Origin: Acidobacteriota bacterium
GTDB lineage: Bacteria > Acidobacteriota > Terriglobia > Versatilivoradales > Versatilivoraceae
Reading direction: 5' to 3'
Length of the DNA: 7,627 bases
NCBI GenBank assembly: GCA_028875135.1
Contig: JAPPFQ010000318.1
Coordinates: forward strand, 1 to 7,627
The notes below the pieces were generated by a model. That model ran no database searches. It saw nothing but the letters and a program-made list of their open reading frames with translations, and was not told the origin of the DNA. Made by a program: the position numbers and the translations under genes. Below are positions 1 to 5,361 of this stretch, piece after piece. The stretch's first letter is position 1, and every line of letters starts with the position of its first letter.

Positions 1-724
1 GGGTAAAGACGGTCCGATTCCTCCAGTAGTTGTCGAAGTGAATCTCCCGGATGCGGGCGCCCCTCTGCCGGATGTAATCGCCCCCGAACTCCCAGATGAC
101 CGGAAATTCTCGGTCGCAGCCGTGAAAGCTGGGGGGGAGACGGGAAACCAGCCGCCCCGAGGCGTCTCGGGTCATTCGTTGCCGGGTGACCCGGGAAAAG
201 AGCAGGGGAATCGTGTAGACCTGGATTCCGCCGGGCTTCAACACCCGCCGAACCTCATCCAGGGCTTGGCCGTAATCCAGCAGGTGTTCCAGGGTTTCGG
301 AGTGAACGGCGAGGTCGAAGCGGTTGCCCTCGAAGGTCAACCGGGACATGTCCTCATTGAATCTGCCGTCGACCTGGGATCCCAGCGGCCTGTCGGGTCG
401 ATGGACGGTCTCAGTGACGCTTCCGAGTCTCTCCAACGCCGGCGCCAGGGCGTTGGTCTGGTTCAGGTGCAAAATCCTCAGCTCCGGGCCCGGCGGACAT
501 CGGCGCCTGATGCTCCACAGCAGCATGCGGACCCGCTTGGACATGCCGCAGTTGCGGCAGCAGTTCCCTTCTCGCTGATCCAGCCGGCGCCGTTCGCGAT
601 CCGAGAGCTCCCAGGCAGCCGCCAGGGGGTCGTCGATAACGGCTTCCTGCCCGAAGTCACGGCAGCCGCAATGCACGCATCCGCGGCGGTCGATTCGACA
701 GTACCGGTAGGTCTTGCCCATCAT
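1..724 (-). CDS. SAM-dependent methyltransferase with zinc knuckles, 3' end cut by window
   Basis: The frame is open from the ATG at 724 to the left edge, giving 241 visible codons and no stop, so the C-terminus lies outside the window. The N-terminal part has two CxxC knuckles (CVHC at residues 16-19 and CRNC at 56-59, with extra Cys at 9, 21 and 55), which look like a zinc ribbon. A Rossmann-type class I methyltransferase domain follows: LRILHL at 82-87 in the place of motif I but without the usual glycines, FDLAVHSETLEHL at 136-148, and the hallmark VLKPGG at 161-166. This matches methyltransferases of the Methyltransf_11/23 type that carry an N-terminal zinc ribbon; the substrate cannot be told. 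It starts 27 nt after the macro-domain stop, in the same reading frame, with only a weak ribosome-binding site, so it is probably translated by coupling with that gene. Start uncertain; the ATG is doubled (ATGATG). Confidence 0.8.
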   Translation of the reverse strand, partial: MMGKTYRYCRIDRRGCVHCGCRDFGQEAVIDDPLAAAWELSDRERRRLDQREGNCCRNCGMSKRVRMLLWSIRRRCPPGPELRILHLNQTNALAPALERLGSVTETVHRPDRPLGSQVDGRFNEDMSRLTFEGNRFDLAVHSETLEHLLDYGQALDEVRRVLKPGGIQVYTIPLLFSRVTRQRMTRDASGRLVSRLPPSFHGCDREFPVIWEFGGDYIRQRGARIREIHFDNYWRNRTVFT

Positions 725-751
725 GGTCTCGCAGACCGGCGCAAATGCCTG

Positions 752-1285
752 CTACAGGTTGGATCTGAACAAGGCCAGTCGCTTCTCGAAGAGGGCAAGC
801 GCGGTCGAATCGTAGAGGCAGAAGACTACCTGTCGGAGCCGGCTTTCTCCCGAAAGGTAGTTGCAGGTGACCTCCAGCATGATCCGGGCGCATCTCTCGG
901 CGGGAAAGCCGAAAATCCCGGTGCTGATGGCCGGAAAGGCGATGCTCTTCAAACCCTCCGAGTCCGCCAGCACCAGGCTGTTCAGGGTCGCCCGGCCGAG
1001 CTTTTCGTCCTCGTCCCCCTCGCCCATGCGCGGCCCCACCGCGTGGATCACCCGGCGGGCCTTGAGATTGCCCCCGCCGGTCATGACGGCCCCGCCGACT
1101 TCGGCGCCGCCGATTCGGTGGCACTCTCTTTGAATCGAGTCACCTCCCTTGCGGCGGATGGCCCCGGCGACACCCCCTCCCAGGATCAGCTCCCGATTGG
1201 CGGCATTGACGATGGCATCGGTATCCTGCTCGGTGATGTCCCCCTGAATCAACAAAAGCTCGGTGTGCTTGATTTTCGCCCGCAT
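752..1285 (-). CDS. Macro-domain protein, ADP-ribose binding / probable O-acetyl-ADP-ribose or ADP-ribosyl hydrolase
   Basis: The 177-residue protein is one complete macro domain. Visible signatures in order: QGDIT at 14-18, DAIVNAAN at 23-30, the glycine-rich GGGVAGAI at 36-43, IHAVGP at 80-85, and the phosphate-binding loop ISTGIFGFP at 120-128. These are the ADP-ribose pocket motifs of the MacroD/YmdB/AF1521 superfamily. The position that is Asp in the GGGVDG loop of MacroD and YmdB is Ala here, which places it nearer the AF1521-like GGGVA class; that class still binds ADP-ribose and can remove it from acidic side chains, so I infer cytosolic ADP-ribose binding or hydrolysis rather than a defined deacetylase. 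The ATG at 1285 is preceded by a purine-rich GGAAGGAAGGGAAG (1293-1306 on the complementary strand), a good ribosome-binding site. The downstream neighbour is the methyltransferase, likely in the same transcript. The 193-nt gap upstream shows nothing I can name. Confidence 0.9.
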   Translation of the reverse strand: MRAKIKHTELLLIQGDITEQDTDAIVNAANRELILGGGVAGAIRRKGGDSIQRECHRIGGAEVGGAVMTGGGNLKARRVIHAVGPRMGEGDEDEKLGRATLNSLVLADSEGLKSIAFPAISTGIFGFPAERCARIMLEVTCNYLSGESRLRQVVFCLYDSTALALFEKRLALFRSNL

Positions 1286-1478
1286 GCCCCGACTTCCCTT
1301 CCTTCCGTAGCGCTCAGCAGGCCCGTTGACTCATTGAAGAGAGAGTGATTCCACCCCGGGCGGCGCTAATGCGATCCCGCTCCGATCCGTTTGATTGTCA
1401 GGGATTTGGCAGGTCTATCGGCCAAGGCGTGATCGCATGGGCGAACCGGCCGGGACAGTGTGCGTCAAAGGCAATCCG

Positions 1479-1775
1479 TTACTTCCGCTGCTCTGCCAAC
1501 TCGCCCCGGGTGAATCCTTCAAACAGTCCTTCCAGTCGGGCCATGCGCTCCCGGAGATCGGCGACGTCCCCTCGGACATCGGCGACATCCCCTCGCAAAT
1601 TGGCCACATCCCCTCGGACATTGGCCACGTCCCCTCGAGCATTGGCGACGTCCTCTCGGACCTGTTGAATTTCCAGCTTGACCTCCTGCCGGATATCGGA
1701 TGAGACCTTCCATCCGAAGCTGACCAAGGCCACGCAGAAAATGCCGATGGCAATCAACTCCGCGCTGATTTTCAT
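1479..1775 (-). CDS. Small membrane-anchored coiled-coil protein, downstream tandem copy
   Basis: A 98-residue protein of unknown function. Residues 1-6 are short and polar, residues 7-22 form one hydrophobic segment (LIAIGIFCVALVSFGW), then from about residue 28 to 87 there is an unbroken heptad pattern, REDVANA-RGDVANV-RGDVANL-type units with V, A or L at the a and d positions, ending in RMARLEGLFEG. I infer an N-terminally anchored (or uncleaved-signal) protein that forms a long parallel coiled coil, either periplasmic or cytoplasmic. It differs from the upstream copy only at the C-terminus (GELAEQRK against GELVEQRQ). Its ATG (1775-1773) overlaps the TGA of the upstream copy (1774-1772) by four bases as ATGA, and the only ribosome-binding site is the AAAGG within the last codons of that copy, so translation is probably coupled. 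No convincing terminator follows. I do not recognise a named family. Confidence 0.7.
   Translation of the reverse strand: MKISAELIAIGIFCVALVSFGWKVSSDIRQEVKLEIQQVREDVANARGDVANVRGDVANLRGDVADVRGDVADLRERMARLEGLFEGFTRGELAEQRK
1560..1664. repeat. Five 21-bp units encoding coiled-coil heptads, downstream copy
   Basis: Five consecutive 21-bp units start at 1560, 1581, 1602, 1623 and 1644. Each begins GGCGAC or GGCCAC and continues with TCCCCTCG or a close variant. On the coding strand each unit encodes one heptad of the form RGDVA(N/D)x. They are imperfect, differing at a few bases each, so they look like an older internal expansion than the 293-bp duplication. Confidence 0.85.
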
Positions 1776-2068
1776 TGCCTTTGCTCTACCAACTCGCCCC
1801 GGGTGAATCCTTCAAACAGTCCTTCCAGTCGGGCCATGCGCTCCCGGAGATCGGCGACGTCCCCTCGGACATCGGCGACATCCCCTCGCAAATTGGCCAC
1901 ATCCCCTCGGACATTGGCCACGTCCCCTCGAGCATTGGCGACGTCCTCTCGGACCTGTTGAATTTCCAGCTTGACCTCCTGCCGGATATCGGATGAGACC
2001 TTCCATCCGAAGCTGACCAAGGCCACGCAGAAAATGCCGATGGCAATCAACTCCGCGCTGATTTTCAT
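1772..2068 (-). CDS. Small membrane-anchored coiled-coil protein, upstream tandem copy
   Basis: 98 residues, identical to the adjacent downstream copy except at the last few residues. It has the same hydrophobic segment at 7-22 and the same run of seven-residue coiled-coil repeats at about 41-87. I chose the ATG at 2068 because the sequence before it reads GGAAGGAG, then eight bases, then ATG; a longer frame from 2086 would begin inside that ribosome-binding site and adds only MEGASA. The gene is the first on its strand after a 299-bp divergent spacer shared with namZ, so its promoter should lie in that spacer. Function unknown; single-pass proteins with long heptad arrays often scaffold or tether, but nothing here identifies a partner. 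Confidence 0.75.
   Translation of the reverse strand: MKISAELIAIGIFCVALVSFGWKVSSDIRQEVKLEIQQVREDVANARGDVANVRGDVANLRGDVADVRGDVADLRERMARLEGLFEGFTRGELVEQRQ
1853..1957. repeat. Five 21-bp units encoding coiled-coil heptads, upstream copy
   Basis: The same five-unit array as in the downstream gene copy, shifted by exactly 293 bp, with the same unit-to-unit differences in the same order. This shows that the heptad array already existed before the whole gene was duplicated. Confidence 0.85.
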
Positions 2069-2154
2069 TGCTGACGCTCCTTCCACTTTGACGAGCCTGC
2101 CGAGAGGGAGATCAGACCAGGCAAGAGGTTCATGTGCTGACGGACCACTCCGCT

Positions 2155-2163
2155 AGTGTACCA
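2155..2163 (-). promoter_or_regulatory. Candidate extended -10 element for the coiled-coil gene pair
   Basis: Read on the minus strand the bases are TGG followed by TACACT, which resembles an extended -10 (TGnTATAAT). It lies about 87 bp before the ATG at 2068, in the right direction. I cannot find a convincing -35 at 16-18 bp, so this is a weak call from sequence likeness alone. Confidence 0.2.
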
Positions 2164-2209
2164 CGCGGGAACGTGAACCGAGTTTTTCGTTCTCTCCCTG
2201 GCGTCGTTC

Positions 2210-2247
2210 TTCGTGGCCCTTCGTAGTCCTTCGTGCCCTTCGTGGAT
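2210..2247. repeat. Short TTCGTG-type direct repeat (dispersed-element-like)
   Basis: Four units TTCGTGGCCC, TTCGTAGTCC, TTCGTGCCC and TTCGTGGAT follow each other with a 9-10 base period, ending in a run of seven T. On the opposite strand this is a CACGAAGG(G) repeat that would read HEGHEG if translated. Elements of this sort are familiar, from memory, as dispersed intergenic repeats in many environmental genomes and are often mis-annotated as hypothetical proteins. A role is not known to me. Confidence 0.6.
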
Positions 2248-2367
2248 TTTTTTGCAAGACGCGACAGCCCCCCACCCCGCTGCTGCTTCCGATCGCGGCG
2301 CTAACGTGTCACAATGGCGCCTCGAATCGGCCTCGGCGCGGACCTCTGACCGATTGTCCCCGGTACC

Positions 2368-3609
2368 ATGAAATATCCACTTTCGTCGATTTCCCGGAGA
2401 CGTTTTCTGGGCCGCCTGGCCCCTGTTGCAGCCGCGCCTTTCCTGGCGGCCGGATGCGGCGCCGGACGGAGGGTGATTCCGGGAATCGAAGTGCTGCTGA
2501 ACCGGGAAATGTCCCTGATCCGCGGACGGAGAGTCGGACTGATCACCAACCACACCGGGGTCGACCGCCGGCTGCGCCACGATATCGATCTGCTGCAGGC
2601 CCGGCCGGAGGTGGAACTGGCGGCCCTCTTCGGCCCCGAGCATGGCCTGGCGGGGATGGCCGCGGCGGGAGCCAGAGTCGAGAGCCGTCCCAACAGCCGT
2701 TGGGGCATCCCGGTGCACAGCCTCTACGGCGCCAACACCCAACCCACGGAGGAGATGGTCCGCGGCCTGGACCTGCTGATCTACGACATGCAGGACGTGG
2801 GATCGCGATATTACACCTACCTGGCGACCCTCAGGAACTGCCTGCGAGCCGCCGACCGCTTTGGGATTCCCCTGATCGTGCTGGACCGCCCCAATCCGCT
2901 CGGAGGCTTGATTGTCGAGGGCAGAGTGTTGGATTCTCGCCTGCTATCGCTGGTGGGTCCGGCGGCCATGCCGGCCCGATACGGCCTGACTCCGGGAGAA
3001 CTGGCCGGTTGGATGAAGTCCCGCCTGCACCTGAAGTGTTCCCTGACCGTGGTCAGAATGGACCGCTGGGAGCGCTCGCACTGGTTCGCCGATACCGGCC
3101 TGGTCTGGGTGCCCCCGTCGCCCAACATTCCGGGCGCCATGACGGCTCTGATCTATGCCGGCATGTGCCTGGTGGAGGGAACCAACCTGTCGGAGGGCCG
3201 AGGCACCACCACGCCCTTTGAAGTCGCCGGCGCGCCCTGGGTGGACGGGCCGCGGGCGGTTGAGGCCATGAACCGGCTCGAGCTGCCCGGGGTCGCCTTC
3301 AGGCACACGCGGTTCCGGCCCAGCGCTTCCAAGTTCTCCGGGCAGGCCTGCGAGGGCATTCATCTGCACGTCCTCCACCCCCGGCGATTCCAGCCGCTGC
3401 GCACGGCCCTCAGTCTCATCGCTCACTTTCGCAGGACCCATTCCGGCCACTTCCAATGGGCGGAGCGCCATTTCGATCGATTGGCGGGATCGGAGGAGGT
3501 CCGCAACGGGATCGATCGGGACCAGCCGGTGGAGGAAATGCTGGAGGGCTGGGCGGAGGAACTGGCAGTCTTCGAGAAGGAACGACGCGATTTTTTTCTG
3601 TATCGATGA
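2368..3609 (+). CDS. namZ: Exo-beta-N-acetylmuramidase NamZ family (DUF1343), Tat lipoprotein
   Basis: 413 residues, the usual length for the DUF1343/NamZ (GH171) family, whose characterised member cleaves terminal N-acetylmuramic acid from peptidoglycan fragments. The N-terminus is a twin-arginine signal (SRRRFLG at 9-15), a hydrophobic stretch, and a lipobox-like LAAGC ending at Cys30, so it should be exported folded and lipid-anchored. Family motifs appear in order: VGLITNHTG at 56-64, FGPEHG at 88-93 (with the conserved Glu91 of the presumed active site), YDMQDVGSRYYTY, VLDRPNPLGG, WVPPSPNIPG, and EGTNLSEGRGTTTPFE. I infer release of MurNAc during wall recycling or scavenging of foreign wall. 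No strong ribosome-binding site precedes the ATG. hpt begins 13 nt after the stop, so this is the first gene of a likely three-gene operon. Other GH171 substrates cannot be excluded. Confidence 0.92.
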   Translation: MKYPLSSISRRRFLGRLAPVAAAPFLAAGCGAGRRVIPGIEVLLNREMSLIRGRRVGLITNHTGVDRRLRHDIDLLQARPEVELAALFGPEHGLAGMAAAGARVESRPNSRWGIPVHSLYGANTQPTEEMVRGLDLLIYDMQDVGSRYYTYLATLRNCLRAADRFGIPLIVLDRPNPLGGLIVEGRVLDSRLLSLVGPAAMPARYGLTPGELAGWMKSRLHLKCSLTVVRMDRWERSHWFADTGLVWVPPSPNIPGAMTALIYAGMCLVEGTNLSEGRGTTTPFEVAGAPWVDGPRAVEAMNRLELPGVAFRHTRFRPSASKFSGQACEGIHLHVLHPRRFQPLRTALSLIAHFRRTHSGHFQWAERHFDRLAGSEEVRNGIDRDQPVEEMLEGWAEELAVFEKERRDFFLYR

Positions 3610-3622
3610 GGGGGGAGGCAAG

Positions 3623-4258
3623 TTGACCGGCAGCAAACAACGAGACAGGCAGGAAAAGCCATTGAAACCGTCAGCGGCCCCATCGGCAACCGGGCCGCCC
3701 GCGGAGCCATCGGGGTTTGTGCCCCTGATTGCCGAGAAGACCATCAAGGAGAAGGTGGAGGAACTCGGCCGCCGGATCTCGAAAGACTACCACGGCATGC
3801 ATCTCCACCTGGTGAGCCTGCTGAAGGGCGCCTGGGTATTCACGGCCGACCTGGCGAGACAACTCCGGTTGGAGACCTCGATTGATTTCATGGAGGTGTC
3901 CAGCTACGCTGCAGCCACACGGTCCAGCGGCCGGATCGAGATCGTCCAGGACCTGCAAGCCAGCGTCCGGGGGCTTCACGTCCTGGTGGTGGAAGACATC
4001 TGCGAGACCGGCTTGACGCTGAATCGCGTCTGCGGGGAGATCCGGCGCCGGGAACCCGAATCGCTCAGAGTGGTCTCCCTGCTGAACAAGCCCGCCGGTC
4101 GAGTGCAATCGGTCGGCCTGGACTATGTCGGGTTCGAGATTCCCGACAAATTCGTGGTGGGTTATGGTTTAGACTATCGGCAGAGATACCGGAACCTCCC
4201 CTCGATTTCGGCCATTACGCCCCATGAAACGGACCTTCCTGACGGAAAAGGAACTTAG
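3623..4258 (+). CDS. hpt: Hypoxanthine (guanine) phosphoribosyltransferase
   Basis: Converts hypoxanthine or guanine plus PRPP to IMP or GMP in cytosolic purine salvage. Type I PRTase features are all visible: LLKGAWVFTADL at 66-77 (the Lys-Gly loop), the flexible-loop SSYAAATRSSG at 93-103, the PRPP loop VLVVEDICETGLTL at 120-133, the purine-contact Lys156, and FEIPDKFVVGYGLDYR at 171-186. In the PRPP loop the residue that is Asp in nearly all relatives (the proposed general base, EDIIDTG) is Glu128. The TTG at 3623 follows GGGGGGAGG with a short spacer. The first 32 residues are a Pro/Ala/Ser-rich tail not typical of the family, and a GTG at 3719 would give a standard-length enzyme of about 179 residues; I keep the TTG because of its ribosome-binding site. 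The 3' end overlaps the next gene by 35 nt, and the C-terminal tail after SISAI is slightly longer than usual. Confidence 0.92.
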   Translation: MTGSKQRDRQEKPLKPSAAPSATGPPAEPSGFVPLIAEKTIKEKVEELGRRISKDYHGMHLHLVSLLKGAWVFTADLARQLRLETSIDFMEVSSYAAATRSSGRIEIVQDLQASVRGLHVLVVEDICETGLTLNRVCGEIRRREPESLRVVSLLNKPAGRVQSVGLDYVGFEIPDKFVVGYGLDYRQRYRNLPSISAITPHETDLPDGKGT

Positions 4259-4886
4259 AAACATCGCTCCGGGGTCGCCCTGCTACGTGGTCAAGGGAAC
4301 CTGCCTCACTCCGCTCGCCCTGGAAATTGCCGCTCAGCGCGGCAATACCATTATCGAGTGCGACACTGCTGAAGAAATCCAGCGCCTCAAGGCCTTCGAC
4401 AAGCGGCTGGCGCTGGGAGCCACCCGGTCTCAGCGGGAACTGGGGCAGAAAATCCGGAGCCTGCTCCAGGAGAACGGATACCTGGTCTGCGAGTGCGGCG
4501 CCAAGAGTTCTCCCGACGAACCCGGCGGCGTCCTGGAGGTAGCCCGACTGGTTCAGAGCGGCCAGGTCTGCAGCGGCATCTGGCTGGATGAGGATGGCAT
4601 CGGATCCACCATCCTGGCCAACAAGTGCCCCGGCATTCGGGCGGTCCACTGCTGGGATCGACAGACCGCCAGGATCAGCCGGGAGCGGCACGGGGCCAAC
4701 CTGCTGGTGCTGGCGGATCCCGGTCTGGACGCGGACCTGGCCGCCACGCTGGTCACCACCTGGCTGAGCGCCGCCTTTGCCAGGTCCAGGCACAACCGGG
4801 AGATTTCTCTGCTGGAAGAAGTGGAGAAGAAATATCTCCGGGAGACGATCGTGGCCGTTCCCGGCGACTGCAGCTGCGCGCTGTGA
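4224..4886 (+). CDS. RpiB/LacA/LacB-fold protein, divergent, with N-terminal microcompartment-type extension
   Basis: 220 residues. From about residue 60 it follows the RpiB fold: LALGA at 62-66 (strand 1), GYLVCECG at 85-92, GIWLDEDGIGSTILANK at 118-134, PGIRAVHCWD at 136-145, TARISRERHGAN at 148-159. Compared with E. coli RpiB, the catalytic Cys66 position is Asp122, the Asp-His of GCDH is Thr-Arg, the DYP tyrosine is Glu99, and the His99 position is Arg155. Classical ribose-5-phosphate isomerase activity is therefore doubtful. Residues 1-50 are an extra domain (FLTEKELRNIA then KGTCLTPLALEIAAQRG) that resembles the N-terminal segment of several bacterial-microcompartment enzymes and of EutQ-like proteins; RpiB-like proteins of that sort occur in sugar-phosphate microcompartment loci. 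No shell protein is in this window. It has ten cysteines, two in a C-terminal CSC. The ATG lies inside hpt with 35 nt of overlap and a weak ribosome-binding site, so coupled translation is likely. Confidence 0.8.
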   Translation: MKRTFLTEKELRNIAPGSPCYVVKGTCLTPLALEIAAQRGNTIIECDTAEEIQRLKAFDKRLALGATRSQRELGQKIRSLLQENGYLVCECGAKSSPDEPGGVLEVARLVQSGQVCSGIWLDEDGIGSTILANKCPGIRAVHCWDRQTARISRERHGANLLVLADPGLDADLAATLVTTWLSAAFARSRHNREISLLEEVEKKYLRETIVAVPGDCSCAL

Positions 4887-4924
4887 GGGCAGCCTAAAGT
4901 CGGCGGGACAGGACTACCTGAAAC

Positions 4925-4949
4925 AAAAAACCCCGGGCGCCAGCCCGGG
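4925..4949 (-). terminator. Rho-independent terminator of tatA (minus strand)
   Basis: A perfect 7-bp GC stem, CCCGGGC (4932-4938) with GCCCGGG (4943-4949), closes a four-base loop. Next to it are six A at 4925-4930, which are six T after the hairpin on the minus strand. The orientation fits termination of the tatA transcript and not of the convergent rpiB-like gene, which has no T-run after this hairpin. Confidence 0.75.
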
Positions 4950-4960
4950 AATTCGAGTAA

Positions 4961-5024
4961 GCCGCGAACGCGGCGGCGGGTAGCCGTGGGCGTAAGCCCT
5001 TGGGGCGCGGGCGTGCCCATGGGC
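4961..5024. repeat. Cluster of small palindromes between tatA and the convergent operon (REP-like)
   Basis: Several short perfect inverted repeats lie end to end: GCCGC-GAAC-GCGGC (4961-4974), GGGC-GTAA-GCCC (4988-4999, with a GNRA-type loop), GGGC-GT-GCCC (5009-5018) and GCCCATGGGC (5015-5024). Together with the terminator they fill nearly all of the 140-bp gap. This arrangement resembles intergenic palindromic elements of the REP kind, but only one instance is in the window so dispersal cannot be shown. Confidence 0.4.
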
Positions 5025-5026
5025 CG

Positions 5027-5227
5027 TCAGGACGCTTCCTTCTCGGTAGGTTTCTGCAGGTCCTTGTCTTCGTCTTTCTTCATGGCGCCGCGAAAGTTCT
5101 TGATCCCCTCGCCGATGCCTTTACCGATCTCGGGAAGGCGCTTGGCGCCGAAGAGAAGGAACACGATCACCAGAATGATGATCCACTCCGCAATACCCAT
5201 GGTAGGAATCCCAATCCCCAGCACCAT
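5027..5227 (-). CDS. tatA: Sec-independent protein translocase subunit TatA/TatE
   Basis: 66 residues. TatA oligomerises in the inner membrane to form the passage for folded proteins bearing twin-arginine signals. The sequence shows a short periplasmic N-terminus, one hydrophobic helix (WIIILVIVFLLFG at about 15-27), the family-defining FGAKRLPEIGKGIGEGI hinge and amphipathic helix at about 26-42, and a charged Lys/Asp/Glu-rich tail. The ATG at 5227 is preceded by GGGGAGG five bases away, which decides this start over an internal Met10 that would give the more usual MGIAEW beginning. tatB and tatC are not here. The upstream gene on the same strand is the bacilliredoxin, 134 nt away; a 6-bp inverted repeat (CGGCGC/GCGCCG, 5253-5269) sits between them without a T-run. 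The nearby NamZ has a Tat signal and is a plausible substrate. Confidence 0.95.
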   Translation of the reverse strand: MVLGIGIPTMGIAEWIIILVIVFLLFGAKRLPEIGKGIGEGIKNFRGAMKKDEDKDLQKPTEKEAS

Positions 5228-5361
5228 ATCGACCTCCCCATCTCTTTAGAACCGGCGCGGCCGGCGCCGTCATTGAAGGATCTTAGTGGATTTGCGGGCG
5301 GATGGCAAACGGATAGTCGGCCCCGGGCAGTCCTGATCGGCCGCCGGTTTTCCCGATCGAC

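Larger units (their letters stand above)
1496..2071. repeat. Tandem direct duplication, period 293 bp
   Basis: Bases 1496-1778 and 1789-2071 read identically by eye (283 bp), separated by a fixed offset of 293. Just outside this block the copies diverge (for example G at 1495 against A at 1788), and similarity fades over about ten more bases. The unit contains one whole coiled-coil gene including its start codon. The period is not a multiple of three, so the duplication makes two separate genes, not a longer fusion. Perfect identity, including silent positions, points to a very recent event, gene conversion, or an assembly artefact. Confidence 0.9.
2069..2367. other. Divergent intergenic spacer between the coiled-coil genes and namZ
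   Basis: This 299-bp stretch must hold the promoters for the minus-strand coiled-coil pair and the plus-strand namZ operon. I see the ribosome-binding site of the coiled-coil gene (GGAAGGAG, just right of 2076), a weak minus-strand extended -10 candidate near 2155-2163, and the TTCGTG direct repeat at 2210-2247. No open frame here has a recognisable protein. No clear plus-strand promoter or strong ribosome-binding site for namZ is visible. Confidence 0.6.

Noticed and set aside
38..1348. 436-codon open frame on the plus strand
   Set aside because: It is antisense to the methyltransferase and macro-domain genes, both of which have clear family motifs; the translation shows none. GC-rich codon use keeps the opposite strand open.
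1416..1436. Near match ATCGGCCAAGGCGTGAT here and ATCGGCCAAAGCGTGAT near 6520
   Set aside because: One lies in a spacer and the other encodes part of the TPR protein; with no flanking likeness it is most simply chance.
1496..2071. CRISPR-like reading of the regular 21-bp repeats
   Set aside because: The units are contiguous without spacers, in frame, and encode coiled-coil heptads.
2065..2742. 225-codon minus-strand frame covering the divergent spacer
   Set aside because: It runs antisense to the Tat signal of namZ and across the TTCGTG repeat; its HEGHEG text is a product of the repeat, not of a protein family.
2944..3747. 267-codon open frame on the minus strand
   Set aside because: Antisense to namZ and the start of hpt, with no recognisable domain.
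5253..5269. CGGCGC/GCGCCG inverted repeat between brxA and tatA as a terminator
   Set aside because: Only six base pairs and no T-run on either side; not enough to call termination.
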